DNA from: Comamonas sp. lk
GTDB taxonomy: Bacteria > Pseudomonadota > Gammaproteobacteria > Burkholderiales > Burkholderiaceae_C
DNA: 64,000 nt
NCBI GenBank assembly: GCA_945925985.1
Contig: CAMELV010000008.1
Span: forward strand, 81,962-145,961
Direction: 5' to 3'
Part shown: positions 18,129 through 25,650 of the stretch, in pieces
Layout: every line of letters starts with the position of its first letter
Position numbering within the stretch: the stretch's first letter is position 1
Program-made: the position numbers and the translations under genes
The notes under the pieces: generated by a model
Told to the model about the DNA's origin: nothing
What the model saw: the letters and a program-made list of their open reading frames with translations, nothing else
Database searches by the model: none

Positions 18129-19118
18129 ATGGTTCGATTTCTGTCCTCCCTGGCGCGTGCCGCCGTCGTGCTGAGTCTGGGCCTGTGCGCTGCCGCACAG
18201 GCGCAGGACGCCGCCAGCTACCCCAATAAGCCGATCCGGCTGATCGTTCCAGTGCCGCCGGGCGGTGCAGCCGACGGCATGGCCCGTCTGGTAGCCGACC
18301 ACCTGCAGGCCAAGTGGGGCCAGTCGGTGTTGGTCGACAACAAGCCCGGTGCCGCATCGGCGATCGGCCTGGGACTGCTTTCCAAGGCACCCGCCGATGG
18401 CTACACCATCGGCATGGGCAATATCGCGGCCAACGCGATCAACCCGGCCCTGCAGCCGGCCAATTTTCCGTTTAACCCGGTCAAGGACTTCGCGGCCATC
18501 TCGCTGATCGGCGTCACGCCGCTGATCCTTGTGGTGAATGCCGAGAAAGTGCCGTCCAAGACCATCCCTGAGTTCATTGCCTACCTGAAAGCCAACCCCG
18601 GGAAAATTGCCTATGGTTCGTCGGGCACAGGCTCCTCGCTGCACATCGCCATGGAGCTGTTCCTGCAAAAAACCGGTACCACCATGCTGCATGTCCCCTA
18701 CAAAGGGTCTGCCCCCATGATGACGGACCTGTTGGGGGGCCAGGTGCTCGCGTCCATGGACGCGGCCACCACTTCCTGGCCACAAGTGCAGGCTGGCAAG
18801 CTGCGCGCTTTGGGTGTTGCCGGCTCCGAGCGCGCTTTCTTTGCGCCTGACTTACCTTTGGTGCGCGACATCGTGAGTGGCTTCGATGTCAAGCCCTGGC
18901 ATGGTCTGATGGCACCCGCCGGCACCCCGCCGGCGATTGTCAACAAGCTCTCTGAAGAAGTTCAGGCTTTTCTGCGTACGCCGGCTGCGCAGGCCAAACT
19001 CCAGGCTGCGGGCATTGTGCGGGTGGGTAATTCAGCCGCTGAGTTCCAAGCTTTCATGGCCAGTGAATTTGAGCTGTACAAAAAAATCATCCAAGAAGCC
19101 GGCATCAAAGCTGAATAG
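18129..19118 (+). CDS. Bug-type (TctC family) tripartite tricarboxylate transporter substrate-binding protein
   Basis: 329-residue periplasmic binding protein. A signal peptide of about 27 residues ends in AQAQ, and the mature protein starts with the family hallmark SYPNKPIRLIVPVPPGG. ATG 18129 has AAGGAG 8 nt upstream. There are no TctA/TctB membrane subunits anywhere in the window, so it is an orphan, as most Bug proteins in Burkholderiales are. It may bind a sugar acid or carboxylate of this pathway and either work with a distant transporter or serve as an extracytoplasmic sensor. Confidence 0.92.
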   Translation: MVRFLSSLARAAVVLSLGLCAAAQAQDAASYPNKPIRLIVPVPPGGAADGMARLVADHLQAKWGQSVLVDNKPGAASAIGLGLLSKAPADGYTIGMGNIAANAINPALQPANFPFNPVKDFAAISLIGVTPLILVVNAEKVPSKTIPEFIAYLKANPGKIAYGSSGTGSSLHIAMELFLQKTGTTMLHVPYKGSAPMMTDLLGGQVLASMDAATTSWPQVQAGKLRALGVAGSERAFFAPDLPLVRDIVSGFDVKPWHGLMAPAGTPPAIVNKLSEEVQAFLRTPAAQAKLQAAGIVRVGNSAAEFQAFMASEFELYKKIIQEAGIKAE

Positions 19119-19132
19119 AAGCGCTAACCGCC

Positions 19133-20305
19133 ATGAGCAACAGCCCTCATCCTTTGCAGGTGGTCGCGGCTCGTCACTGGAAGGTGGCCATGCCCTTTGT
19201 CACCGCCCTGGAATGGGGCTCAGGCAAACGCCCGGCGGCCACCCGCCTGATTGTCGAGCTGACCTTGGCCAACGGCACGGTCGGCTACGGCGAGACCATT
19301 TGCTTGCTCGAGTTCATCGAGCCGGTGCTCGTGAACACCATCTTCCCGATTGCCCTGGCGCACCGCGCCAGTGACGTGGAGCGCTTTAGCCGCCATGTGC
19401 TGGGTGCCGGTTACTACCACCACAAACGGGCCGCTGTGATGGCCATGGCCGCAGTCGAGATGGCGATGTGGGACGCTGTTGGCCGCTCCAGTGGCCTGCC
19501 TCTGCACGCGCTGTGGGGTGGGGCTTACCGGCAACGGGTGGAGGTCGCCGCCTATTTGTTTGGCACTGATGCGCAGGCACTGCGCCAGTCGGCACAGCGT
19601 TTCATGGACCAGGGCTACCGGTCGTTCAAGGTCAAGATCGGTATGACAGCCGCCAGCGACCTGAGCAATGTGGAAGCCGTGCGGGGTGCCGTTGGCGATT
19701 GCCTCTTGAGGGCGGATGTGAATGGCGCCTGGACGCCGGGCACCGCCCGGCGCATGCTGGACAAGCTCAAAGCATTTGATCTTCAGTACATTGAACAGCC
19801 CTTGGAACTGGATGACCTGCATGGCCATGCCGAACTGCGACGCATGCAACCTATACCGGTGGCGCTGGATGAGTCGGCCTATACGCTGGCTGATGTTGGC
19901 AATATCGTCCGATCGTCAGCGGCCGACGTGATCCTGCTGGACCCGCACGAGATAGGCGGCCTGTGGCAAACCATCAAGGCGGCTGCGATCGCTGAGTCAG
20001 TGGGCATTCCGGTGACCTTGCACAGTGGCGGGGAGCTGGGGTTCTCGCAGGCGGCCTATGTGCACCTGGCTGTCAGTATCCCGAACATGACGATAGCGAT
20101 TGATTCGGAGCGCGCCTACCTGTCGGACGATGTGGTGCTGGCCCAGCCGCCGTTGATCAATGGCTCCTTTGAAGTGCCTAACGAACCGGGGCTGGGGGTG
20201 GCCCCCGACTTTGCCAAAATCGAGCGTTATCAGACCTCTGTGATCCAGGGTGCTTACCTGGATGCCAGCCGACCCGGCTGGTTCTCCACCAAACCCGCGT
20301 ACTGA
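19133..20305 (+). CDS. Mandelate racemase-like enolase-superfamily enzyme with complete MR catalytic set
   Basis: 390 residues. Catalytic residues read directly: K166-x-K168 (FKVKIG), metal ligands D195, E221, E247, and the dyad D270/H297. In mandelate racemase the corresponding residues are K164, K166, D195, E221, E247, D270 and H297, so both catalytic faces are present and most positions coincide exactly. It is therefore an MR-subgroup racemase or acid-sugar dehydratase, different in chemistry from the galactonate-dehydratase-like gene 2 kb upstream. It may handle a second epimer of the substrate. The start is ATG 19133, 14 nt after the Bug gene. Confidence 0.87.
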   Translation: MSNSPHPLQVVAARHWKVAMPFVTALEWGSGKRPAATRLIVELTLANGTVGYGETICLLEFIEPVLVNTIFPIALAHRASDVERFSRHVLGAGYYHHKRAAVMAMAAVEMAMWDAVGRSSGLPLHALWGGAYRQRVEVAAYLFGTDAQALRQSAQRFMDQGYRSFKVKIGMTAASDLSNVEAVRGAVGDCLLRADVNGAWTPGTARRMLDKLKAFDLQYIEQPLELDDLHGHAELRRMQPIPVALDESAYTLADVGNIVRSSAADVILLDPHEIGGLWQTIKAAAIAESVGIPVTLHSGGELGFSQAAYVHLAVSIPNMTIAIDSERAYLSDDVVLAQPPLINGSFEVPNEPGLGVAPDFAKIERYQTSVIQGAYLDASRPGWFSTKPAY

Positions 20306-20325
20306 CGCCATATGGACCCATTGCT

Positions 20326-21270
20326 ATGCCTGACGCACACCTGATCGCCCTGGACTGGGGCACCTCCAACCTGCGGGCCAGCCTGCTCGATGCTCACGGC
20401 CAAGCCCTGGAGACGCGCAGTGCCCCGGGCGGTGTGATGGCGGTGCAGGGCGGCCAATTTGCCCAGGCCCTGCTGGCGCTGTGCGCTGACTGGCTGGCGC
20501 AGACCACCTGCCCGCTGATGGCCAGCGGCATGATCGGCAGCCGACAGGGCTGGCGTGAAGCGCCTTACCTGGACGCACCGACCAGCCTGGCGCAGGCCGC
20601 TAGGCAGCTCATCACGGTGCCGGTGATGCTGCCCGATGGCCAAGCTGAGCGCCTGCTGCACATTGCGCCGGGCCTGCGCTGCCTGGACAGCGCCGGTGAG
20701 TTTGACGTGATGCGTGGCGAAGAGACCCAGATCTGGGGTGCCGACCTGCCAGCTCATAGCTGCTGTGTGCTGCCGGGCACCCACAGCAAGTGGGCCTGGC
20801 TGGGCGAGGGCGGCGCGATCCGACACTTCAAGACATTCATGACCGGCGAGCTGTACGGCATGCTGACGCAGCACAGCATCCTGGGCCGTCTGATGGTCTT
20901 CGGTGCCGAGCCTGGCGCGCTGCAGCACGAGGCCTTTGCGGCCGGGGTTCGCCTGGGCCTGCGCGACCACGCCGAGCTGCCGCACACCCTGTTTGCTGCG
21001 CGCACCGCTGGCCTGATGGGCCGGGTGACTCCCGAGGCCTTGCCCGACTTTTTGTCGGGCATCCTGCTCGGGGCTGAAGTCGGTGGTGCCACTGCCGGTG
21101 CTGAGCCGCTGCAACTCGTTACCCTGATTGGCGACGAGGCGCTGTGCCAGCGTTACGCCCTGGCGCTGGAGGTCAAGGGACTGTCCGTGAGCCGTGCCAG
21201 TGACGGCGCCACCACCCGTGGCCAGTGGCTGCTGGCTGGCGCCGCCGGGCTGCTGGGGGCGGCCGCATGA
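20326..21270 (+). CDS. dgoK: 2-dehydro-3-deoxygalactonokinase
   Basis: 314-residue DgoK-family kinase that phosphorylates 2-keto-3-deoxygalactonate at C6. The N-terminal phosphate loop LDWGTSNLRA and the GTHSKWA segment are characteristic of DgoK. It is directly followed by dgoA with an ATGA overlap, the usual order for the DeLey-Doudoroff galactonate route, which supports galactonate or a related aldonate as the pathway intermediate. Confidence 0.92.
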   Translation: MPDAHLIALDWGTSNLRASLLDAHGQALETRSAPGGVMAVQGGQFAQALLALCADWLAQTTCPLMASGMIGSRQGWREAPYLDAPTSLAQAARQLITVPVMLPDGQAERLLHIAPGLRCLDSAGEFDVMRGEETQIWGADLPAHSCCVLPGTHSKWAWLGEGGAIRHFKTFMTGELYGMLTQHSILGRLMVFGAEPGALQHEAFAAGVRLGLRDHAELPHTLFAARTAGLMGRVTPEALPDFLSGILLGAEVGGATAGAEPLQLVTLIGDEALCQRYALALEVKGLSVSRASDGATTRGQWLLAGAAGLLGAAA

Positions 21271-21893
21271 GCGCGCCGCTGCAGCACCTGCTGGCCCACC
21301 CAGTGGTGGCGATTTTGCGTGGCGTCACCCCCGACACGGTGCTGGGCGTGGCGCAGGTGCTGCTCGACGCCGGCTTTCGGGTGATCGAGGTGCCGCTGAA
21401 TTCTCCCGCGCCGCTGGCCAGTATCGAAGCATTAGCGCGCGAGTTTGGCAACGACGTGCTGGTGGGTGCTGGCACTGTGCTCAGCCCGGCTCAGGTGGAT
21501 GCGGTGGTGGCCGCTGGCGCCGGGTTGGTGCTGTCGCCCAACTGCCACCTGCCGGTGATCGCGCAAACCTTGCATCATGGCGTGCTGTCGATGCCGGGTG
21601 TGGCAACGCCCTCTGAGGCGTTTGCCGCGTTGGCGGCCGGCGCTCAGGCGCTCAAGCTTTTTCCTGCGGATGTGCTGGGGCCGGCCAGTTTCAAGGGCTG
21701 GCGTGCTGTGTTGCCTACGGGCACGCCGATGTTTGGTGTTGGCGGTATTGGCGTCGACAACCTGGCCAGCTTTCGCCGGGCCAGTGCCAGCGGCGTCGGC
21801 CTGGGCTCGTCACTGTATGTGCCGGGCATCAGCCTGCCGGAGTTGGCGCAGCGGGCGCGGCAACTGTTGGCGGCCTGGCAGGCGGCGGCATAA
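21267..21893 (+). CDS. dgoA: 2-dehydro-3-deoxy-6-phosphogalactonate aldolase
   Basis: 208-residue KDPG/KDPGal aldolase of the class I type, splitting the phosphorylated keto-deoxy acid to pyruvate and glyceraldehyde 3-phosphate. The N-terminal VAILRGVTP and the Schiff-base K130 (LKLFPA) are clear. The true start is ATG 21267, overlapping the dgoK stop; the frame is open to 21225. Assignment to the galactonate rather than the gluconate enzyme rests on the neighbouring dgoK. Confidence 0.92.
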   Translation: MSAPLQHLLAHPVVAILRGVTPDTVLGVAQVLLDAGFRVIEVPLNSPAPLASIEALAREFGNDVLVGAGTVLSPAQVDAVVAAGAGLVLSPNCHLPVIAQTLHHGVLSMPGVATPSEAFAALAAGAQALKLFPADVLGPASFKGWRAVLPTGTPMFGVGGIGVDNLASFRRASASGVGLGSSLYVPGISLPELAQRARQLLAAWQAAA

Positions 21894-21904
21894 AGCCCTG
21901 GGGC

Positions 21905-22921
21905 TCACGGCTTAGGTGGTTCCAGCGATGTGCGCTGGCGCGCGATGAAATCTGTCATGGCCCGAAAAAACTGCGCGCGCGCCTCAGGCGTGGCGCCCAG
22001 TGACGCCCCCAGGGTCTGACCACTACCCCAGGTGGCGCGTTGTTGAATCAAGGGGCCAAAGTAGGCGTTGTGCGCCATATTCTCAAAATAGACGATCTCG
22101 ATCGGCGCACTGCGGGCCTTGATGCTGTCTACCCAAGCCAGCGGGTTGGGCGTCATTTCAGCCGGGCCACTGGTGTTGTTGCAACGCTGTGCTGTACCCG
22201 GGGGCGCGAGTTCGAAACGGAGGTTGAATCGGCAGGGGTCGCTGAGCAGCCAGCGCATCATCTTGGGGTCGGCTGCACCAAAGTCATTAAGCCGGCCAAA
22301 AGCCAGCAGCATGGGCACCCGGGTTTGGTCGGGCAGGCCGAGGCCGACGGGTGTGATGCCTTCGGAGATCACGCCACGCACATGCCGCGGGTCCACCATG
22401 GCTGCCAGATTGGCCGCGACTGCAGCCCTGTTGGATATTCCAAAAATGTAAATGTTTTGGGTGTCGATGTCCTGGCGCTGTATCGCCCATTGGTACGCTG
22501 CCCAGGCCGTGCTGAGCAGCATGCGCTGGCGCGCCTCGTTGCTGACCTGGCGTGCCCAGAACAATGACCCGCGCCCGCTAAAGCGGTTCATCTCATAGGC
22601 GTCAAAGGTCAGGGTTGCCATGCCGTGCTCAAAAAATGCCTGGTCCGAGGCCAGCACGTCTTTGATGCCGCCGCCGCCGTGCACGCTGATCATCAGCGGT
22701 GGTCGCACCACGCCGTCCGGGAGGCGAAACCGAACCGAGGCTTGGCAGGGGTCAAAGCCTGCCAACGTGCCCTGCACGGTAAATAGTCCCGGCCGAAGGG
22801 ATTGCAACTGCGCCTGGCCCTGCTTCTCGGACCGGCAGTCGGCCACGTCCAACAGGGCATAAGCGGGCACAGCGCCAAGCAGAGTGATGAGCAGGGTTCC
22901 AATGGTAGAAAAAATCGCCAT
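21905..22921 (-). CDS. Secreted alpha/beta-hydrolase fold protein (dienelactone-hydrolase-like)
   Basis: 338 residues with an N-terminal signal peptide of about 22 residues. HGGGG at 81-85 is an oxyanion-type loop and GISNR at 161-165 holds the candidate nucleophile S163; a late FENMAH supplies a candidate catalytic histidine. The elbow lacks the final glycine of G-x-S-x-G. Four or more cysteines could form disulfides, consistent with export. Substrate unknown. It is convergent with dgoA (11-bp gap) and divergent from the CopD-like gene. Confidence 0.75.
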   Translation of the reverse strand: MAIFSTIGTLLITLLGAVPAYALLDVADCRSEKQGQAQLQSLRPGLFTVQGTLAGFDPCQASVRFRLPDGVVRPPLMISVHGGGGIKDVLASDQAFFEHGMATLTFDAYEMNRFSGRGSLFWARQVSNEARQRMLLSTAWAAYQWAIQRQDIDTQNIYIFGISNRAAVAANLAAMVDPRHVRGVISEGITPVGLGLPDQTRVPMLLAFGRLNDFGAADPKMMRWLLSDPCRFNLRFELAPPGTAQRCNNTSGPAEMTPNPLAWVDSIKARSAPIEIVYFENMAHNAYFGPLIQQRATWGSGQTLGASLGATPEARAQFFRAMTDFIARQRTSLEPPKP

Positions 22922-23014
22922 GATGGCATCTTATCGTGGGTGCTGTCTCTGGCGCTGGTCCCTGCGTTCAGGCTAGGCCCGACAATAGCGCGCTGTCCAC
23001 CACCTGTCCGCCCC

Positions 23015-23491
23015 ATGCTCTACGCCCTGCTCAAAACCCTGCATCTCTTGTGCGTCATCCTCTGGGTGGGCGGCATGATCTTTGCACATTTCTTTTTGCG
23101 CCCCTCGCTGGCCGAGCTGGACGCGCCGGTGCGACTGCGCCTCATGCAAGCGGTGCTGGGGCGGTTTTTCAATGCGGTGCTGGTGGCGTCTGCGTTGGTG
23201 CTGGTCAGCGGCGTCTGGATGATTGGCCGTACCGCGCGCCACATGGTTCAGTCGGGGCTGTCTTTTAACCTGCCGCTGGAGTGGCTGGTGATGTCGGTGC
23301 TGGGCGTGCTGATGGTGGTGATTTTTGGACACCTGCGCTTTGCGCTCTACCCGCGTCTGAGCCGCGCCGTGGCCGGCCAGGCTTGGCCGGCAGGTGCCAC
23401 GGCCTTGCAGGCTATTCGCCGTTGGGTCATGGTCAACCTGGGTCTGGGCGTGGTGATCGTGGTGGTGACGCTGATGGGGGCGTCGAGCTGA
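23015..23491 (+). CDS. CopD-like small integral membrane protein
   Basis: 158-residue protein with four predicted membrane helices; the first carries TLHLLCVILWVGGMIF, typical of the CopD/YnaJ-type copper-resistance and heme-associated membrane domain. ATG 23015 begins the hydrophobic region; the frame is open back to 22802 but that extension is polar and overlaps the divergent gene. The MFS gene follows after 10 nt, so they may be co-transcribed. Function beyond the fold is not clear. Confidence 0.8.
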   Translation: MLYALLKTLHLLCVILWVGGMIFAHFFLRPSLAELDAPVRLRLMQAVLGRFFNAVLVASALVLVSGVWMIGRTARHMVQSGLSFNLPLEWLVMSVLGVLMVVIFGHLRFALYPRLSRAVAGQAWPAGATALQAIRRWVMVNLGLGVVIVVVTLMGASS

Positions 23492-23501
23492 CAGGCTCGC
23501 C

Positions 23502-24740
23502 ATGAACCCCGACGCACAACAACTCTGGCGCGCGCCGCGCTGGGCCTTGGCCGTGCTGCTGGCCATGCTTGGGATGTTGGGGCCGTTTTCGATCGACACC
23601 TACCTGCCGGCGTTTTCGGGCATTGCCCGCACGCTGGACGCCACGCCGGTGCAGATGCAGCAGACCCTGTCAGGCTATTTGTTTGGCTTTGCCTTTATGA
23701 GCCTGTTCCATGGCGCGTTGTCAGACAGCCTGGGGCGCCGACCGGTGGTGCTGTGGGGGTTGGCCGCCTTCACGCTGGCCTCATTGGGTTGCGCGCTGTC
23801 GCAAAGCATCGGTCAACTGGTGTTTTTTCGCACCATGCAGGGCCTGTCCACTGGCGCCGGCATTGTGGTGGCGCGTGCGGTGGTGCGCGATATGTTCGCC
23901 CCTAGCCAGGCGCAGCGGGTGATGAGCCAGATCACCCTGTTTTTCGGCATTGCGCCAGTGGCTGCGCCACTGATTGGCGGCTGGCTCTATGTGCACCTGG
24001 GCTGGCACAGCATCTTCTGGTTTCTGACCGCGGTGGGGGTGGCGCTGTGGTTGGCCAACTACCGGCTGCTGCCCGAGACCCTGCATCTGGCGCAGCGTCA
24101 GCCGTTGCGGGTCAGCAATCTGTTGCAAGGCTACTGGCAACTCGGCCTGGATCCCCGGTTTTTGCTGCTGGCGCTGGCCAGCGGTGTGCCCTTCAATGGC
24201 ATGTTTTTGTACGTGCTGTCGGCGCCGGCATTTCTCGGTGACATCCTGGGGCTGCCGCCCACGCAGTTCTTCTGGTTCTTTGTGCTGAACATCAGCGGCA
24301 TCATGCTGGGCGCCTGGCTCAGTGGCCGCATGGCGGGCAAGCTGCCGCCCAAGCAGCAGATCCGCTACGGCTTTCTGGTGATGCTGCTGAGCGCGGTGGT
24401 CAACTTAGGTGCCAACCTGATGTTTGCGCCCCATGCCGCCTGGGCCATGTTGCCGCTGGCGGTCTTCGCCTGTGGCTGGGCCATGATGGTGCCGGTGGTG
24501 ACCCTGCTGGTGCTCGATTTGCACCCAGAGCGACGCGGTATGGCGTCGTCGCTGCAGTCTTTCATCGGCGCCAGTGCCAATGGCGTGGTGGCCGGGCTGA
24601 TCGCACCGCTGGTGATGCACTCCGCCGTGGCGCTGGCCGTTGCATCGCTGGTCATGCTGGGCCTGGGCCTGCAGGCTTGGCTGTGGGCCCACCGGCGCTG
24701 GCCCGACATCGGGCGCACGGTGGTCAACCCCGACCACTGA
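23502..24740 (+). CDS. Multidrug efflux MFS transporter, Bcr/CflA family
   Basis: 412 residues with about twelve transmembrane segments. GPFSIDTYLPAF in the first helix region and the loop SLGRRPVVLWGL between helices 2 and 3 are the family signatures (drug:proton antiporters such as Bcr). Directly downstream of the CopD-like gene. Substrate range cannot be inferred. Confidence 0.9.
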   Translation: MNPDAQQLWRAPRWALAVLLAMLGMLGPFSIDTYLPAFSGIARTLDATPVQMQQTLSGYLFGFAFMSLFHGALSDSLGRRPVVLWGLAAFTLASLGCALSQSIGQLVFFRTMQGLSTGAGIVVARAVVRDMFAPSQAQRVMSQITLFFGIAPVAAPLIGGWLYVHLGWHSIFWFLTAVGVALWLANYRLLPETLHLAQRQPLRVSNLLQGYWQLGLDPRFLLLALASGVPFNGMFLYVLSAPAFLGDILGLPPTQFFWFFVLNISGIMLGAWLSGRMAGKLPPKQQIRYGFLVMLLSAVVNLGANLMFAPHAAWAMLPLAVFACGWAMMVPVVTLLVLDLHPERRGMASSLQSFIGASANGVVAGLIAPLVMHSAVALAVASLVMLGLGLQAWLWAHRRWPDIGRTVVNPDH

Positions 24741-24771
24741 CCGCCAACTGCCCGTCATTCCAGCACCTCCC

Positions 24772-24828
24772 CGTCATTCCCGTGAAAACGGGAATCCAGG
24801 GTGTCATGGGTCCCCTTCGCAGCATGAC
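24772..24828. repeat. Two-hairpin GTCATTCCCG repeat, copy 1
   Basis: Begins CGTCATTCCCG, has CGGGAATCCAGG as the partner arm, then a TCATGG...CATGAC half. It ends 5 bp before the imuA LexA box. A fragment (CGTCATTCC) lies just upstream at 24753. Confidence 0.75.
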
Positions 24829-24832
24829 TATA

Positions 24833-24848
24833 CTGTTCATATATACAG
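24833..24848. promoter_or_regulatory. LexA box (SOS operator) of imuA-imuB
   Basis: CTGTTCATATATACAG matches the proteobacterial LexA consensus CTGT-N8-ACAG exactly. It lies 34 bp upstream of the imuA start codon, as expected for DNA-damage induction of this operon. Confidence 0.9.
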
Positions 24849-24882
24849 TTTTTAAGGTGCGGTCATTTCCAGCTTTTCCATC

Positions 24883-25650
24883 ATGGTGCCATCCCTGTCC
24901 CATTCACTGGCCGCGTTGGGCGACGCGGTCTGGTCCGCCGACACGCTTGGCGGCGCGCCCGGCGCCACGCTGGCCAGCGGCTACCCTGCGCTGGATGCGG
25001 TCTTGCCTGGTGCCGGCTGGCCGCTCGATGCCCTAAGCGAACTGCTCCAGCCGCCAGGCTTGCACGCCGAGTGGCGGCTGCTGCTGCCGGCACTGGTTCG
25101 GCTGCAACAGGCCAGCCCCGGTCCGCTGGTGCTGGTGGGGCCGCCGCATGTGCCGTTTGGGCCCGCACTGCAAGCCCAAGGGCTGGCGGTGCAGCGCCTG
25201 TTGTGGCTGCAGGTGAGTGAGGCGCAGGCCCGGTTGTGGGCCACGGAGCAGGCGTTGCGCTGCGCCGGCGTGCTGGCGGTGCTGGCCTGGTTGCCGCAGG
25301 TGCGTGCCGAGCAGCTGCGCCGGCTGCAGCTGGCCGCACAAACCCACGGCAAGCCGCTGTTTGCACTGCGGCCGGCCCAGGCGCAGGCCGAGTCGTCTCC
25401 CGCGGTGTTGCGCCTGCTGCTGGCGCCCTGGCCCGACAGCCCTGTTGTTCAGGCCCACACCCAGGCACGGTCCCAGGGCCAAGGGGTTGATGCCTTGTAT
25501 GTGCATGTTCTTAAGCGACGCGGCCCGCCGGTATTGCAGCCGCTGCTGCTGCCGGGGCGGCAGGGACGTTTCTCGGCCTGGCTGGCGATGGGCGCCAAGG
25601 CGTTGGAGGAGGGTGACCATGCACTGGATCGCCTTACAGCCGCAGCCTGA
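24883..25650 (+). CDS. imuA: Translesion synthesis-associated protein ImuA
   Basis: 255-residue ImuA of the SOS mutagenesis module (ImuA-ImuB-DnaE2/ImuC). The segment SGYPALDAVLPGAGWPLDAL is the RecA-like N-terminal family hallmark. It is under a perfect LexA box and overlaps imuB by 32 nt. ImuA works with the ImuB scaffold to bring the DnaE2 polymerase to damaged DNA. Confidence 0.93.
   Translation: MVPSLSHSLAALGDAVWSADTLGGAPGATLASGYPALDAVLPGAGWPLDALSELLQPPGLHAEWRLLLPALVRLQQASPGPLVLVGPPHVPFGPALQAQGLAVQRLLWLQVSEAQARLWATEQALRCAGVLAVLAWLPQVRAEQLRRLQLAAQTHGKPLFALRPAQAQAESSPAVLRLLLAPWPDSPVVQAHTQARSQGQGVDALYVHVLKRRGPPVLQPLLLPGRQGRFSAWLAMGAKALEEGDHALDRLTAAA

Noticed and set aside
24740..24900. Small coding frames translating the GTCATTCCCG repeats (PVIPVKTGIQG-type peptides)
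   Set aside because: These are translations of repeat DNA and recur wherever the repeat occurs, so they are not genes.
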